Positions 40,647-49,665 of a stretch of 64,000 bases of DNA are shown here, piece after piece. Position 1 is the first letter of the stretch; each line of letters opens with the position of its first letter. The notes beneath the pieces are model-generated. The model did no database searches and was not told where the DNA came from. It saw nothing but the letters and a program-made list of their open reading frames with translations. Source of the stretch: RGIG4034 sp045628945 (GTDB lineage Bacteria > Bacillota > Clostridia > Lachnospirales > Lachnospiraceae); NCBI GenBank assembly GCA_045628945.1, contig JAZQQG010000047.1, forward strand, positions 1 to 64,000, in the 5' to 3' direction. The translations under genes and the position numbers were made by a program.

Positions 40647-42422
40647 TTATTCTACGAACTGTGCGGTATAGAGGTTGTAATAAGCGCCCTTCTTCGCCAT
40701 CAGTTCCTCATGATTGCCCTCTTCCAGAATTCCGCCATCATCGATTACGAAGATGCGATCAGCATTCTTGATGGTGGAGAGTCGATGTGCCACCACAAAG
40801 GAGGTTCTCTTTTTTAACATCTGCTCGATGCCCTGCTGAACCAGGATCTCGGTCTTGGTATCAATATTGGAGGTTGCCTCGTCTAAGATTAAGATCTTCG
40901 GATCGCTTACAAGGGTTCTTGCAAAAGCAATCAGCTGTCGCTGTCCGATGGACAGACCGCCGCCTCGTTCCTTAATCTCGGTTTCATACCCCTTCTCCAT
41001 CGCCATGATGAATTCATGGGCATGCACCGCCTTAGCCGCCGCCACAATCTCCTCTTCGGTGGCATCACGCTTGCCGTAACGAATATTATCCGCCACCGTT
41101 CCCGTGAAAAGATAATTATCCTGCGTCATAATGCCCAGCTTATCGCGAAGGGAACGAATCGTAACCGTTTTCACATCCGTTCCGTCCACAAGCACGGTGC
41201 CCCCCGTCGTATTATAGAAACGGCTGATTAAGCTTACAATGGTCGTTTTGCCGGCCCCGGTCGGACCGACTAACGCGATGGTCTCCCCGGGGGATACATG
41301 GAAGCTGACATTATGAAGAATCTCCTTGTCCGGTTCATCGGGATAGGCAAAGCATACCTCCCGAAACTCCACGTCTCCGGTTAATTCATGCATGGTAACG
41401 GCATCCGTCTCGTCTTTTACCAGGGGCTCGGTGTCCATAATCTCAAACACACGCTCCGCCGCCGTCATGTTGGTAATGAGCTTATTATAGAAATTGGCAA
41501 GGTTACGAATCGGACCGAATAACATACCGAGGTATCCGCCAAAAGCCACCAGCGTACCGATGCTGGCCGCATTCACATGCAACACCTTAATTGCCACGAA
41601 ATGCACCAATACACCACCGACGCAGTACGCGATCTCGATGGTGGGACTGAACAGATCATTTAAAAGAATCGCACGGAAAAAAGCACTTCGATGGGCATCC
41701 ACAAGCCCGTCAAACTCCTTTTTTGACTCCTTTTCGGCGCCGAAGGACTGCACGATGGCCATTCCCGCAATATCCTCATGAATGAAGGCCGTCATATTCG
41801 ATTCCTTCTTACGGAAGGTCTGCCAGCGGCGATGTGCCAGAATCTCACAGCAGAACACTCCGATCAGAATAAAGGGAAGTGCCGCCAGCGCACATAACGT
41901 AAGCAGAGGGCTTACATAGAGCATGACGGCGATTACCCCAAGAACCGTTACAATCTCAGGAACCAACTGGGTTACCGTACTTGCAAGCACATCCTTGAGG
42001 GAATTCACATCTCCCGTCACGCGGGCAAGAATCTTACCGGCCGGACGTGAATCAAAGAATTCAACGCCCAAATCCTGGAGATGTACATACAGGCTTCGCC
42101 GAATGCCCAAAACCACCCGATTGGATACCCGGGCCATAATGCGACGCCACAGAATCGTAGCAGCGAAATTCACCGCTACCAGGAATAAGGCGATTCCCAC
42201 CAAAAGAAACAGCCCCTTCTCATCCTTGTTTACAATCTCGACATCAATGGCACGGCGTACGATTAACGGGTAAACAAGCATCACCGCAACATTAAACAAA
42301 ATGAGAAAAATCACAAGGATTACTTCCTTCTTGTATTCCGTCAGATAGCGGAACAGTCGGAGCATGACGTCCTTCTTGACGCCTTCTTTTAACTCCTCGT
42401 CTTCTCTCGTTGTATTAATCAT
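40647..42422 (-). CDS. Heterodimeric ABC exporter, subunit 2 (TMD-NBD)
   Basis: Half-exporter of 591 residues: six-helix domain, then nucleotide-binding domain with Walker A GPTGAGKTT, signature LSIGQ (altered from LSGGQ) and a complete Walker B ILILDEATSNID with catalytic Glu. The start MINTTREDEE (42422) has GGAGG upstream and overlaps the end of subunit 1 by 8 bases. The altered signature complements the altered Walker B of its partner, as in TM287/288- or BmrCD-type multidrug exporters. Substrate unknown. Confidence 0.92.
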   Translation of the reverse strand: MINTTREDEELKEGVKKDVMLRLFRYLTEYKKEVILVIFLILFNVAVMLVYPLIVRRAIDVEIVNKDEKGLFLLVGIALFLVAVNFAATILWRRIMARVSNRVVLGIRRSLYVHLQDLGVEFFDSRPAGKILARVTGDVNSLKDVLASTVTQLVPEIVTVLGVIAVMLYVSPLLTLCALAALPFILIGVFCCEILAHRRWQTFRKKESNMTAFIHEDIAGMAIVQSFGAEKESKKEFDGLVDAHRSAFFRAILLNDLFSPTIEIAYCVGGVLVHFVAIKVLHVNAASIGTLVAFGGYLGMLFGPIRNLANFYNKLITNMTAAERVFEIMDTEPLVKDETDAVTMHELTGDVEFREVCFAYPDEPDKEILHNVSFHVSPGETIALVGPTGAGKTTIVSLISRFYNTTGGTVLVDGTDVKTVTIRSLRDKLGIMTQDNYLFTGTVADNIRYGKRDATEEEIVAAAKAVHAHEFIMAMEKGYETEIKERGGGLSIGQRQLIAFARTLVSDPKILILDEATSNIDTKTEILVQQGIEQMLKKRTSFVVAHRLSTIKNADRIFVIDDGGILEEGNHEELMAKKGAYYNLYTAQFVE

Positions 42423-44175
42423 TCTTCTCGCCTCCTTCCTGCAAATCGGCAAGGGAACGCAGTGCATTACGGTAATCCCCGTACTGCGCTTCGTAGGTGG
42501 AATAATAATAACCTTTTTGTTTCATTAATTCTTCATGGGTACCGCGTTCTAAGATTGCGCCATCCTTAAGAATCAGAATCTCATCCGCATTGCGTACCGA
42601 GGAGATACGATGACCAATGATAATCTTGCTCATCTCGCGCTTCTGTCCCAACGTCTCCTGGACCTTACTCTCGGTCTCCATATCCAAGGCGCTGGTGGCA
42701 TCGTCCAATACAAGAACGCCCGCCTTACGAGCCAATGCTCTTGCAATGCTGAGTCTCTGCTTCTGTCCGCCGGAAAGACCGATTCCTCGCTCTCCGATTA
42801 CCGCGTCGTATTTCTCCGTCAGTTTCTCGACAAATTCCAGTGCACAGGCCTTGGTAATCGCATCCTCAACCACATCCATCGTCATGGTTTCCTTCTCACC
42901 GAAACGTACGTTTTCGCTGACGGTATCGCTGAATAAGAATACCTCCTGGGATACCACGGAAGAAAAGCTTCTGACCTTCTCAAAGGTCAGATCACGAATA
43001 TCCACGCCGTCAATGGTAATGGCACCGTCGGTTACATCGTAGAATCGTTCCAACAGACTGACAATCGTACTCTTGCCCGAGCCGGTTGCCCCCATGATTC
43101 CCAACGTTTTTCCCTTCGGAAGAACAAAGGAAATATCGTGAAGAATCTCCTTATCCTCAACGGCAAATCCCACATGCTCAAACACCAACACTCCCGAACC
43201 GTCCGTTTCGGCAATCGCATCCGGTTTCTCACAGATTTCCGGCTGTTCCTTGAAAATCTTCTTAATCTTTTTGTAAGAGGCATAGCCGGAACTCATGAGA
43301 TTCGAAAGCCAGCCCATCACCTCAATGGGCCATACAATATTGTTGGAGTACTGGAAAAAGGCCACAAAGACACCGTAGGTAATATTGCCGCGAATTGCCG
43401 CAATACCGCCCACCAAAACGACCAGCGTCTGCATGATTCTGGGAAGCAGACTGATCATCGGCTCCGCCTTCGCCATGAAGAAGGCTTCCTCGCAGTTTAA
43501 GTTATAATACTTCTCATTTGCTTCGTCAAAACGGTCAATTTCGTAATCCTCCGCCGCAAAGGCCTTGACGGTGCGAACTCCGGAGATATTCTCCTCAGCG
43601 ACTCTCGTAAGCGTCGCATTGGCCTCACTCATATTGTCGTAGATCTTCCCCAGACGCTTGCCGATACGCATAACAAAAATCGCCAGTACCGGCATAAAGG
43701 TAAGCGGGATGAGCGCAAGCTTCCAATTCAGGCGAAGCATACAGATGACAACACCGATAAAGTAACCGATTGCCTCCGCGGAGAGCATTCCGGCAAAGCC
43801 AAAAAGATCCCACATTTTGCCGGCGTCATCCTTTACGCGGGCCATCAGTTCTCCGGTGTTGTTCCGGTCATAATAGCGCTTCGAAAGCCCCTGCATATGG
43901 CCCAGAAGGTCCTTACGGGTAGACTCCGCCACATTACAACCGGCCAGGTCATACAGAATCTCTTTCACATACTGGGACAGGGCTCTTCCGATTCCGATAA
44001 TAATCATCAGAAGGATGTTCCACTTCAGGTTCTCCATATGTCCTGCAATAATAACATCATCAATAATATTCATTACAACAATGGGGTACAGAATATCCAG
44101 CCCGACGCTTATGATCAGTGCAATCGAGCCGATAATGTATCTCCACATCGTTTTCATTACATGTTTCTTAATCAA
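42415..44175 (-). CDS. Heterodimeric ABC exporter, subunit 1 (TMD-NBD, degenerate Walker B)
   Basis: Half-exporter of 586 residues: six helices, then Walker A GATGSGKST, intact signature LSGGQKQRLSIARAL, and Walker B VLVLDDATSALD with Asp in place of the catalytic Glu. This makes one degenerate ATP site in the heterodimer. The start taken is TTG at 44175, with GAGGTGAT upstream; an ATG six codons on (44157) is the alternative but has no ribosome site at a good distance. Confidence 0.92.
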   Translation of the reverse strand: MIKKHVMKTMWRYIIGSIALIISVGLDILYPIVVMNIIDDVIIAGHMENLKWNILLMIIIGIGRALSQYVKEILYDLAGCNVAESTRKDLLGHMQGLSKRYYDRNNTGELMARVKDDAGKMWDLFGFAGMLSAEAIGYFIGVVICMLRLNWKLALIPLTFMPVLAIFVMRIGKRLGKIYDNMSEANATLTRVAEENISGVRTVKAFAAEDYEIDRFDEANEKYYNLNCEEAFFMAKAEPMISLLPRIMQTLVVLVGGIAAIRGNITYGVFVAFFQYSNNIVWPIEVMGWLSNLMSSGYASYKKIKKIFKEQPEICEKPDAIAETDGSGVLVFEHVGFAVEDKEILHDISFVLPKGKTLGIMGATGSGKSTIVSLLERFYDVTDGAITIDGVDIRDLTFEKVRSFSSVVSQEVFLFSDTVSENVRFGEKETMTMDVVEDAITKACALEFVEKLTEKYDAVIGERGIGLSGGQKQRLSIARALARKAGVLVLDDATSALDMETESKVQETLGQKREMSKIIIGHRISSVRNADEILILKDGAILERGTHEELMKQKGYYYSTYEAQYGDYRNALRSLADLQEGGEKND

Positions 44176-44190
44176 TTCCTATCACCTCAC

Positions 44191-44204
44191 GCCCGTTTTC
44201 GGGC
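44191..44204 (-). promoter_or_regulatory. Small hairpin just upstream of the ABC exporter ribosome site
   Basis: GCCCGAAAACGGGC: perfect 5-bp stem with AAAA loop, between the rpe terminator and the GAGGTGAT site. Could insulate the ribosome site or be incidental. Confidence 0.35.
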
Positions 44205-44206
44205 AA

Positions 44207-44243
44207 AAAATAAGCACGCCATTCCGAAAGAGAAACGGCGTGC
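44207..44243 (-). terminator. Intrinsic terminator after rpe
   Basis: Twelve-base-pair stem (GCACGCC/GGCGUGC plus GUUUC/GGAAU), followed by UUAUUUUUU. It ends the long priA-to-rpe block. Confidence 0.9.
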
Positions 44244-44250
44244 GAAAAAA

Positions 44251-44913
44251 CTACTGCTCCAGAGCTTTCAATACTTTTTTGAAACGTCTCGCATTCTCCT
44301 CGGCATCTCCCTTGAAAACCTGCGATCCCATTACAACAACATTAGCTCCCGCTTTCACGACCAGTTCAAGGTTCTCGGCACAGATTCCGCCATCCACTTC
44401 AATGTCAAAATCCAAGCCCTTCGCCTGACGCATCGCTGCTACGCGCTCTACCTTCTCGGTACAATACTCCAGATACTTCTGTCCACCGAAGCCGGGACGT
44501 ACCGTCATAACAAGAATCATATCCACGAGTTCCAGATAAGGCTCCACGGCAATTACCGAGGTCTCCGGATTAATAGCAAGACCGACCTGAACCCCCAACT
44601 CGCGTATGCGTTTCAATACTGTTTCCGGATACTTTAAGGTTTCCAAATGTACCGTCAGAATATCCGCACCACATTTCACAAATTCTTCAATATAGCGTTC
44701 CGGCTCGGCAATCATCAGATGAACATCCATCGGACGGTCCGTACAGGAACGAATGCTCTTAAGCACCGGTAATCCAAAGGAAATGGAGGGAACAAATTCC
44801 CCATCCATTACATCAAAATGGATCCAGTCTCCGCCACCACGTACCGCGGAAGCAATCTGCTCCCCCAGGATTGTAAAGTCAGCCGATAAAATTGACGGTG
44901 CCAATAAATTCAT
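44251..44913 (-). CDS. rpe: Ribulose-phosphate 3-epimerase
   Basis: Interconverts ribulose-5-P and xylulose-5-P in the pentose phosphate pathway. 220 residues, TIM barrel: LAPSILSADF, HFDVMDGEFVPSISFG, MDVHLMI, VRPGFGGQKY and DGGICAEN carry the metal and phosphate residues. It lies 2 bases after rsgA, a common Firmicute pairing. Confidence 0.97.
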   Translation of the reverse strand: MNLLAPSILSADFTILGEQIASAVRGGGDWIHFDVMDGEFVPSISFGLPVLKSIRSCTDRPMDVHLMIAEPERYIEEFVKCGADILTVHLETLKYPETVLKRIRELGVQVGLAINPETSVIAVEPYLELVDMILVMTVRPGFGGQKYLEYCTEKVERVAAMRQAKGLDFDIEVDGGICAENLELVVKAGANVVVMGSQVFKGDAEENARRFKKVLKALEQ

Positions 44914-44915
44914 TG

Positions 44916-45821
44916 CTATCTCCTACGTCTGGCAGACTCTTCCACCTCATGGAAAATCTGCAGATAATTCTCATAGCGGATTTTCGGAATCTGTCCGTCC
45001 GCTGTTTTCTCCTTCACTACACAACCGGGTTCATGCACATGGGTACAGCCGGTATACCGGCACTGCCCCTCGTAGGGTTCGAACTCCGGATAGTAGAAAC
45101 GAAGGTCCTCCTTCTCCATCTCAAACACGCTTAGGGACGAGAAGCCCGGTGTATCCATTAAGAAGGTATCCTCCGCAATGGGAAGGATTTCCGAATGACG
45201 CGTGGTATGTTTTCCACGTTCATTTTTTACACTGATCTCACCGGTCTTGGCTACGGTCTCTGCCGACAGGGCGTTGATTAAAGACGACTTCCCGACTCCG
45301 CTGGGCCCCGCAAGTGCCGTTGTACGGTGACTGAGATATTCACGCACCGCCTCGATGCCGATGCGTTCCTTTGCACTGGTAAAAAACAATACACAGCCCG
45401 AATCCCGATAGGTCTCGGTAATGACCCGAAGTTCCTCCTCGCTGACCACATCCTGCTTATTAAAGCAGATTGCGCAGTGCAATCCCTGTTGCTCCATCAT
45501 GATTAAGAACCGATCCAAAAGATTCAGATTCGGGTCCGGTGTCTTCAAAGCAAACACCACCAAAGCACCGTCGATATTCGCCACCTCCGGGCGAATGATA
45601 CTGCTCTGTCTGGGAAGAAGCTTAACGATATTGCCTTTGCGATTCTCCTCATCAAGAATCTCAAACTCGACATTGTCCCCCACAAGAGGCTTCTGACCGG
45701 CGCTTCGAAAAGCGCCCTTGGCCTTACACTCATAGGGCTCACCTGCATAGTCCGCCTGCGCTCCCGTAGGTATTACATAATAGAATCCAGCGATTCCCTT
45801 AACAATCTTTCCTACCGGCAT
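44916..45821 (-). CDS. rsgA: Small ribosomal subunit biogenesis GTPase RsgA
   Basis: Circularly permuted GTPase acting late in 30S assembly. 301 residues: N-terminal OB domain, then NKQD (CFNKQDV) before the P-loop GPSGVGKSSLIN and DTPGFSS, and a C-terminal zinc site CRYTGCTHVHEPGC. It follows prkC by 3 bases. Confidence 0.97.
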   Translation of the reverse strand: MPVGKIVKGIAGFYYVIPTGAQADYAGEPYECKAKGAFRSAGQKPLVGDNVEFEILDEENRKGNIVKLLPRQSSIIRPEVANIDGALVVFALKTPDPNLNLLDRFLIMMEQQGLHCAICFNKQDVVSEEELRVITETYRDSGCVLFFTSAKERIGIEAVREYLSHRTTALAGPSGVGKSSLINALSAETVAKTGEISVKNERGKHTTRHSEILPIAEDTFLMDTPGFSSLSVFEMEKEDLRFYYPEFEPYEGQCRYTGCTHVHEPGCVVKEKTADGQIPKIRYENYLQIFHEVEESARRRR

Positions 45822-45824
45822 ATC

Positions 45825-47813
45825 CTATTCCAACGTAAAGGTTACATTGTAACGAATCTCACGAGCCGCCTGATTGCCGTACTCATCCGTTACATAGTAG
45901 TTAATACGAACATATCCCTCCGAAGTGTTGGCAATTCCGGATACATGGTATGCATACGGGAAGGTCGGGTTCTTCTCCTTGAAGAAGGTCTGCGTATCAT
46001 CACCCTTCAGAGTAATCGTAATCTCACCGCCCGTATAATCCTCAGGCTGTGTTACATAGAGGTCATAATAGTACAAGGTCACATCCGGGCCATCGGAAAT
46101 AACCAGATTGATGACCGTTCCCTCCGGAACCGTTACCAACTGATCCGTCGGATAGTTAATGGAGCATACCTGTCCTGCGGGATACTCATCGTTATATTCA
46201 TGCGATACCTCGCCTAACATCAGGTTTGCATTCTCGATTCTCTCGGTTGCCACCAATTCGTTCAGGCCCAGCAGCTTCGGAATGGTCGTTTCCTTAATTC
46301 CGTTGCCGAGGCTGACCGTAATGACAATCGTAGATCCAACCGCAAGACGCTCGCCGCCTTCTACGCTCTGGCTGATAATTCGGCCAGCCGCAACGGTATC
46401 GGACTCTACATATTCTACTTCTACCTCGAAGCTGTTCTTCAGTTCGACCTTACCGGCAGCTTCTGTCATATTTACTACATTCTTTACCTCAACGGTCTTC
46501 GCATTCGAAGGTCCGGACTGATCCGGCTGAGGTGCGACAACGGTGGGTTGCGCAGTCTTCGGTGCATCGAAGAAGCCTCCCAGTTTTGCAATAAAGAATA
46601 ACGCAATCAGACCGATGATAACGACAATGAATACCATTGCGGTCGTCATGAAACGCTCGGTACGATCCTCATACTCTTCTTCCTCTTCTGCGGTACGTTT
46701 CCGGCGAACCGGCTTTCCATTGGTCGCAGGACGCTTTGTCTGAGAAGCACTGCTCTTACGTTCCGGTCTCTCTCCGGAAGGGTTCTCCGTACGAATGCGA
46801 TGTGCTGCACCCTTTTTCGAAGGATCCACCACACGAATGCCTTCTCCCTCACCGCTTTCCGCATCGGTCTGTCCGGTAGCAGTCCCCTGATTCTTCGGTT
46901 GCTGCGTAGGAGTCGGTGCAACCGGTGCCTTCTTCTGCACCTTGGCTGCGGGAGCCTTATCAATACCGGGCTGAAGTTTTACAAAATCACCGTTCGGATC
47001 GGTTAAAGACTGCTTTAAGTCCGCAACCAACTCGTCCATATTCTGATAACGGCGGGAAGGGGACTTCTGCGTACACTTCAACACAATCTGTTCTACGGAA
47101 TACGGAATATCCGGTACCAGACTTACGGGAGTGGGCATCGGCTCCTGAATATGCTTCAGTGCCACCGACACAGTGGTCTCCCCGTCAAACGGTACCTGAC
47201 CCGTCAACATCTCATACAAAGTAATTCCCAGGGAATAGATATCACTCTTACCATCGGAATACCCACCCTTGGCCTGCTCGGGAGAAGTATAATGAACCGA
47301 TCCCATTACCGTGGAGGATACGGTATTACTGGTGGTTGCCTTCGCAATACCGAAGTCCGTTACCTTCACACGGCCTTCCTTGGAAATAATAATATTCTGG
47401 GGTTTAATATCTCGGTGAACAATACGGTTCTTATGGGCCGCATCAATACCAAGGCTCACCTGAATTGCGATACTTACCGCTTCCTTCACGGAGAGCTTCC
47501 CCTTCTTCTCGATATATCTTTTTAATGTGATGCCTTCTACCAGTTCCATAACGATATAGTAGATGCCGTTCTCTTCTCCTACATCGTATACGTTCACGAT
47601 ATTCGCATGCATCAGTCCGGCAGCAGCCTGCGCTTCCGTACGGAATTTCTGTACAAAGGAAGTGTTCTCGCTGAATTCCTGCTTCAGAATCTTCATCGCA
47701 ACAGGACGATTCAGCTTATGATCTCTTGCCTTATAGACATCCGACGTTCCGCCGGTACCGATTTTATCCAGGATCTCATAGCGATCCGCAATCATCATAC
47801 CATTCTTAACCAT
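45825..47813 (-). CDS. prkC: PASTA-domain Ser/Thr protein kinase (PrkC/Stk)
   Basis: Transmembrane kinase sensing peptidoglycan or lipid II. 662 residues: kinase domain (Lys41 in VAMKIL, HRD 133-135, DFG 153-155), basic Pro/Thr linker, helix at 391-410, two PASTA domains (about 440-505 and 507-577), and a C-terminal beta-rich domain of about 85 residues. PrkC of Bacillus has three PASTA domains plus an Ig-like end, so this is a shorter variant. The ATG lies 2 bases after stp with GGAG overlapping that gene. Confidence 0.96.
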   Translation of the reverse strand: MVKNGMMIADRYEILDKIGTGGTSDVYKARDHKLNRPVAMKILKQEFSENTSFVQKFRTEAQAAAGLMHANIVNVYDVGEENGIYYIVMELVEGITLKRYIEKKGKLSVKEAVSIAIQVSLGIDAAHKNRIVHRDIKPQNIIISKEGRVKVTDFGIAKATTSNTVSSTVMGSVHYTSPEQAKGGYSDGKSDIYSLGITLYEMLTGQVPFDGETTVSVALKHIQEPMPTPVSLVPDIPYSVEQIVLKCTQKSPSRRYQNMDELVADLKQSLTDPNGDFVKLQPGIDKAPAAKVQKKAPVAPTPTQQPKNQGTATGQTDAESGEGEGIRVVDPSKKGAAHRIRTENPSGERPERKSSASQTKRPATNGKPVRRKRTAEEEEEYEDRTERFMTTAMVFIVVIIGLIALFFIAKLGGFFDAPKTAQPTVVAPQPDQSGPSNAKTVEVKNVVNMTEAAGKVELKNSFEVEVEYVESDTVAAGRIISQSVEGGERLAVGSTIVITVSLGNGIKETTIPKLLGLNELVATERIENANLMLGEVSHEYNDEYPAGQVCSINYPTDQLVTVPEGTVINLVISDGPDVTLYYYDLYVTQPEDYTGGEITITLKGDDTQTFFKEKNPTFPYAYHVSGIANTSEGYVRINYYVTDEYGNQAAREIRYNVTFTLE

Positions 47814-47815
47814 AC

Positions 47816-48556
47816 TTAACTCCGCTTCACATGAGGCTCAATCAGAACAACCGCGATATTGTCTTTCCCACCGTTCTCATTTGCCTCTTCCACCAACTGT
47901 TGCGCCCGATCGACCACATCACTGCCCTTGTCGATGATCTGCTTAATTCTGGCATCTTCCAGCATATTGGTAAGGCCATCCGAGCACATCAGAATCGTAT
48001 ATTCCTCCGGAAGATCCACCTGGAAGAATTCCGCCTCGACTTCGCTCTTCACGCCTATTGCTCTCGTAATGATATTTTTTTCCGGATGGTTTCTGGCCGC
48101 CTCGCGGGTAATCTCCCCAACGCGAACCATCTCCTCCACCAGGGAATGGTCTCTGGTAATCTGACGAATATCCTCTTCAATCAGATAGAGTCTGCTATCG
48201 CCGACATTGGCAACCAACGCTTCCGCATCGTCCAGAATCGTACACACCACTACCGTCGACCCCATTCCGCTCATTTCCGGGTTCTTAACGGACTGGTCAA
48301 AGACCAGTGCATTTGCCTTACGAATCGCCTCTGCCACAATCTCCTTCGGATCCGTCAGAATCGACTCGCTTACGCTTTTTACAATCGTCTCAACCGTAAA
48401 ACGGGAAGCATAGTCTCCGGCCTTGTGTCCACCCATACCGTCGGCTACGATGAACAGATTATTCAGTTTGCCGATGGGCATCTCATTCGTATACAGATAA
48501 TCCTGATTGATGGATCTGACACGACCGATGTCCGTTAAGGAAAAAGTCTTTAACAA
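47816..48556 (-). CDS. stp: PP2C-family Ser/Thr phosphatase (Stp/PrpC)
   Basis: Removes phosphates placed by PrkC. 246 residues with PP2C metal motifs GRVRSINQD, VADGMGGHKAGDYAS, MCSDGLTNM and GGKDNIAVV. The start codon is TTG at 48556, inside the last codons of rlmN (frame shift of one), with GAGGTAG 4 bases upstream, so its translation depends on rlmN termination. Confidence 0.95.
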   Translation of the reverse strand: MLKTFSLTDIGRVRSINQDYLYTNEMPIGKLNNLFIVADGMGGHKAGDYASRFTVETIVKSVSESILTDPKEIVAEAIRKANALVFDQSVKNPEMSGMGSTVVVCTILDDAEALVANVGDSRLYLIEEDIRQITRDHSLVEEMVRVGEITREAARNHPEKNIITRAIGVKSEVEAEFFQVDLPEEYTILMCSDGLTNMLEDARIKQIIDKGSDVVDRAQQLVEEANENGGKDNIAVVLIEPHVKRS

Positions 48557-49632
48557 GGGGCTACCTCAGTTCTCGTCCGGTCTTGTACGTAGCTGCGGCG
48601 TAACTGTCCGCAGGCACCGTTGATATCCCGGCCCATTTCTCTTCTTATAGTAACATTTATGGCATATTTTTCAAGTTTATTTTTGAACGCAAGTACGTGA
48701 TCATGGGAGGATTCCTTATAATCCCGCTCTTTAATCGGATTGACCGGAATCAGATTCACATGGCAGTTCAGTCCCCGGATTAACCCCGCCAATTCCTGGG
48801 CATCAAGCGTTGAATCGTTCTGCCCCGCCACAAGGGAATACTCAAAAGTAATCCGTCTTCCGGTCTGTTCAAAAAAGTATCGCATTGCCTCGACCGCCTC
48901 ATGAATCTCATAGCGTTTTGCAATCGGCATCAGCGCTTCTCTTTTCTCCTGGTTCGGCGCATGAAGGGACAGTGCAAGGGTAAACTGCGGTTTTCGGTCC
49001 GCCAATTCCCGAATCCGCTCCACAAGACCACAGGTGGAAACCGTGATATTTCTCTCGCTGAGATGGAGTCCCTTTTCGTCGGTCACCAATTCAATAAAAC
49101 GAAGGAGATAATCGAAATTATCCAAAGGCTCGCCGCTTCCCATGATGACTACATTGCTTACCCGCTCGCCGGTAATCTTCGTGATGGCATAGATCTGATC
49201 CAACATCTCCGACGCCGTCAGATTACGAACCAGACCATCCAGAGTCGATGCGCAGAAACGACACCCCATGCGACACCCCACCTGGGAGGAAATGCAGACA
49301 CTGTTCCCGTGCTTGTACTGCATCCAAACACTTTCAATCACATTCCCGTCTGCCAGTTCAAAAAGAAACTTCTTCGTGCCGTCTTCCTTGCTGGTCAGTA
49401 TCTCCAGGGGGCGAAGCGCCACGTAAGGATACTTTTCTGCAAGCTTCTCCTTAAGGCTTCCCGGCAGATTTGTCATCTCCTCATAGCCTCGCGCCAGATG
49501 CTTATGCATCCATTCATAGAGCTGTCCTGCACGAAACGCTTTCTCATTAAGAGCCTCCACCGTCGCGCGAAGCTCCGAAAGGGTCTGCGACTTCAGATCA
49601 TATTCGATTGTCGTGCTCGCTGTCTCGTTCAT
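48550..49632 (-). CDS. rlmN: 23S rRNA/tRNA (adenine-C2)-methyltransferase RlmN
   Basis: Radical-SAM enzyme that methylates A2503 of 23S rRNA and A37 of tRNAs. 360 residues: the CxxxCxxC cluster is GCRMGCRFC, the SAM/GG motif VVIMGSGEPLDN, and the resolving cysteine lies near the C-terminus in INGACGQLR. The last seven bases overlap stp. Confidence 0.96.
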   Translation of the reverse strand: MNETASTTIEYDLKSQTLSELRATVEALNEKAFRAGQLYEWMHKHLARGYEEMTNLPGSLKEKLAEKYPYVALRPLEILTSKEDGTKKFLFELADGNVIESVWMQYKHGNSVCISSQVGCRMGCRFCASTLDGLVRNLTASEMLDQIYAITKITGERVSNVVIMGSGEPLDNFDYLLRFIELVTDEKGLHLSERNITVSTCGLVERIRELADRKPQFTLALSLHAPNQEKREALMPIAKRYEIHEAVEAMRYFFEQTGRRITFEYSLVAGQNDSTLDAQELAGLIRGLNCHVNLIPVNPIKERDYKESSHDHVLAFKNKLEKYAINVTIRREMGRDINGACGQLRRSYVQDRTRTEVAPC

Positions 49633-49665
49633 ACTGCCCTCTTCATACTGCTTTCTTCTGTCGTG

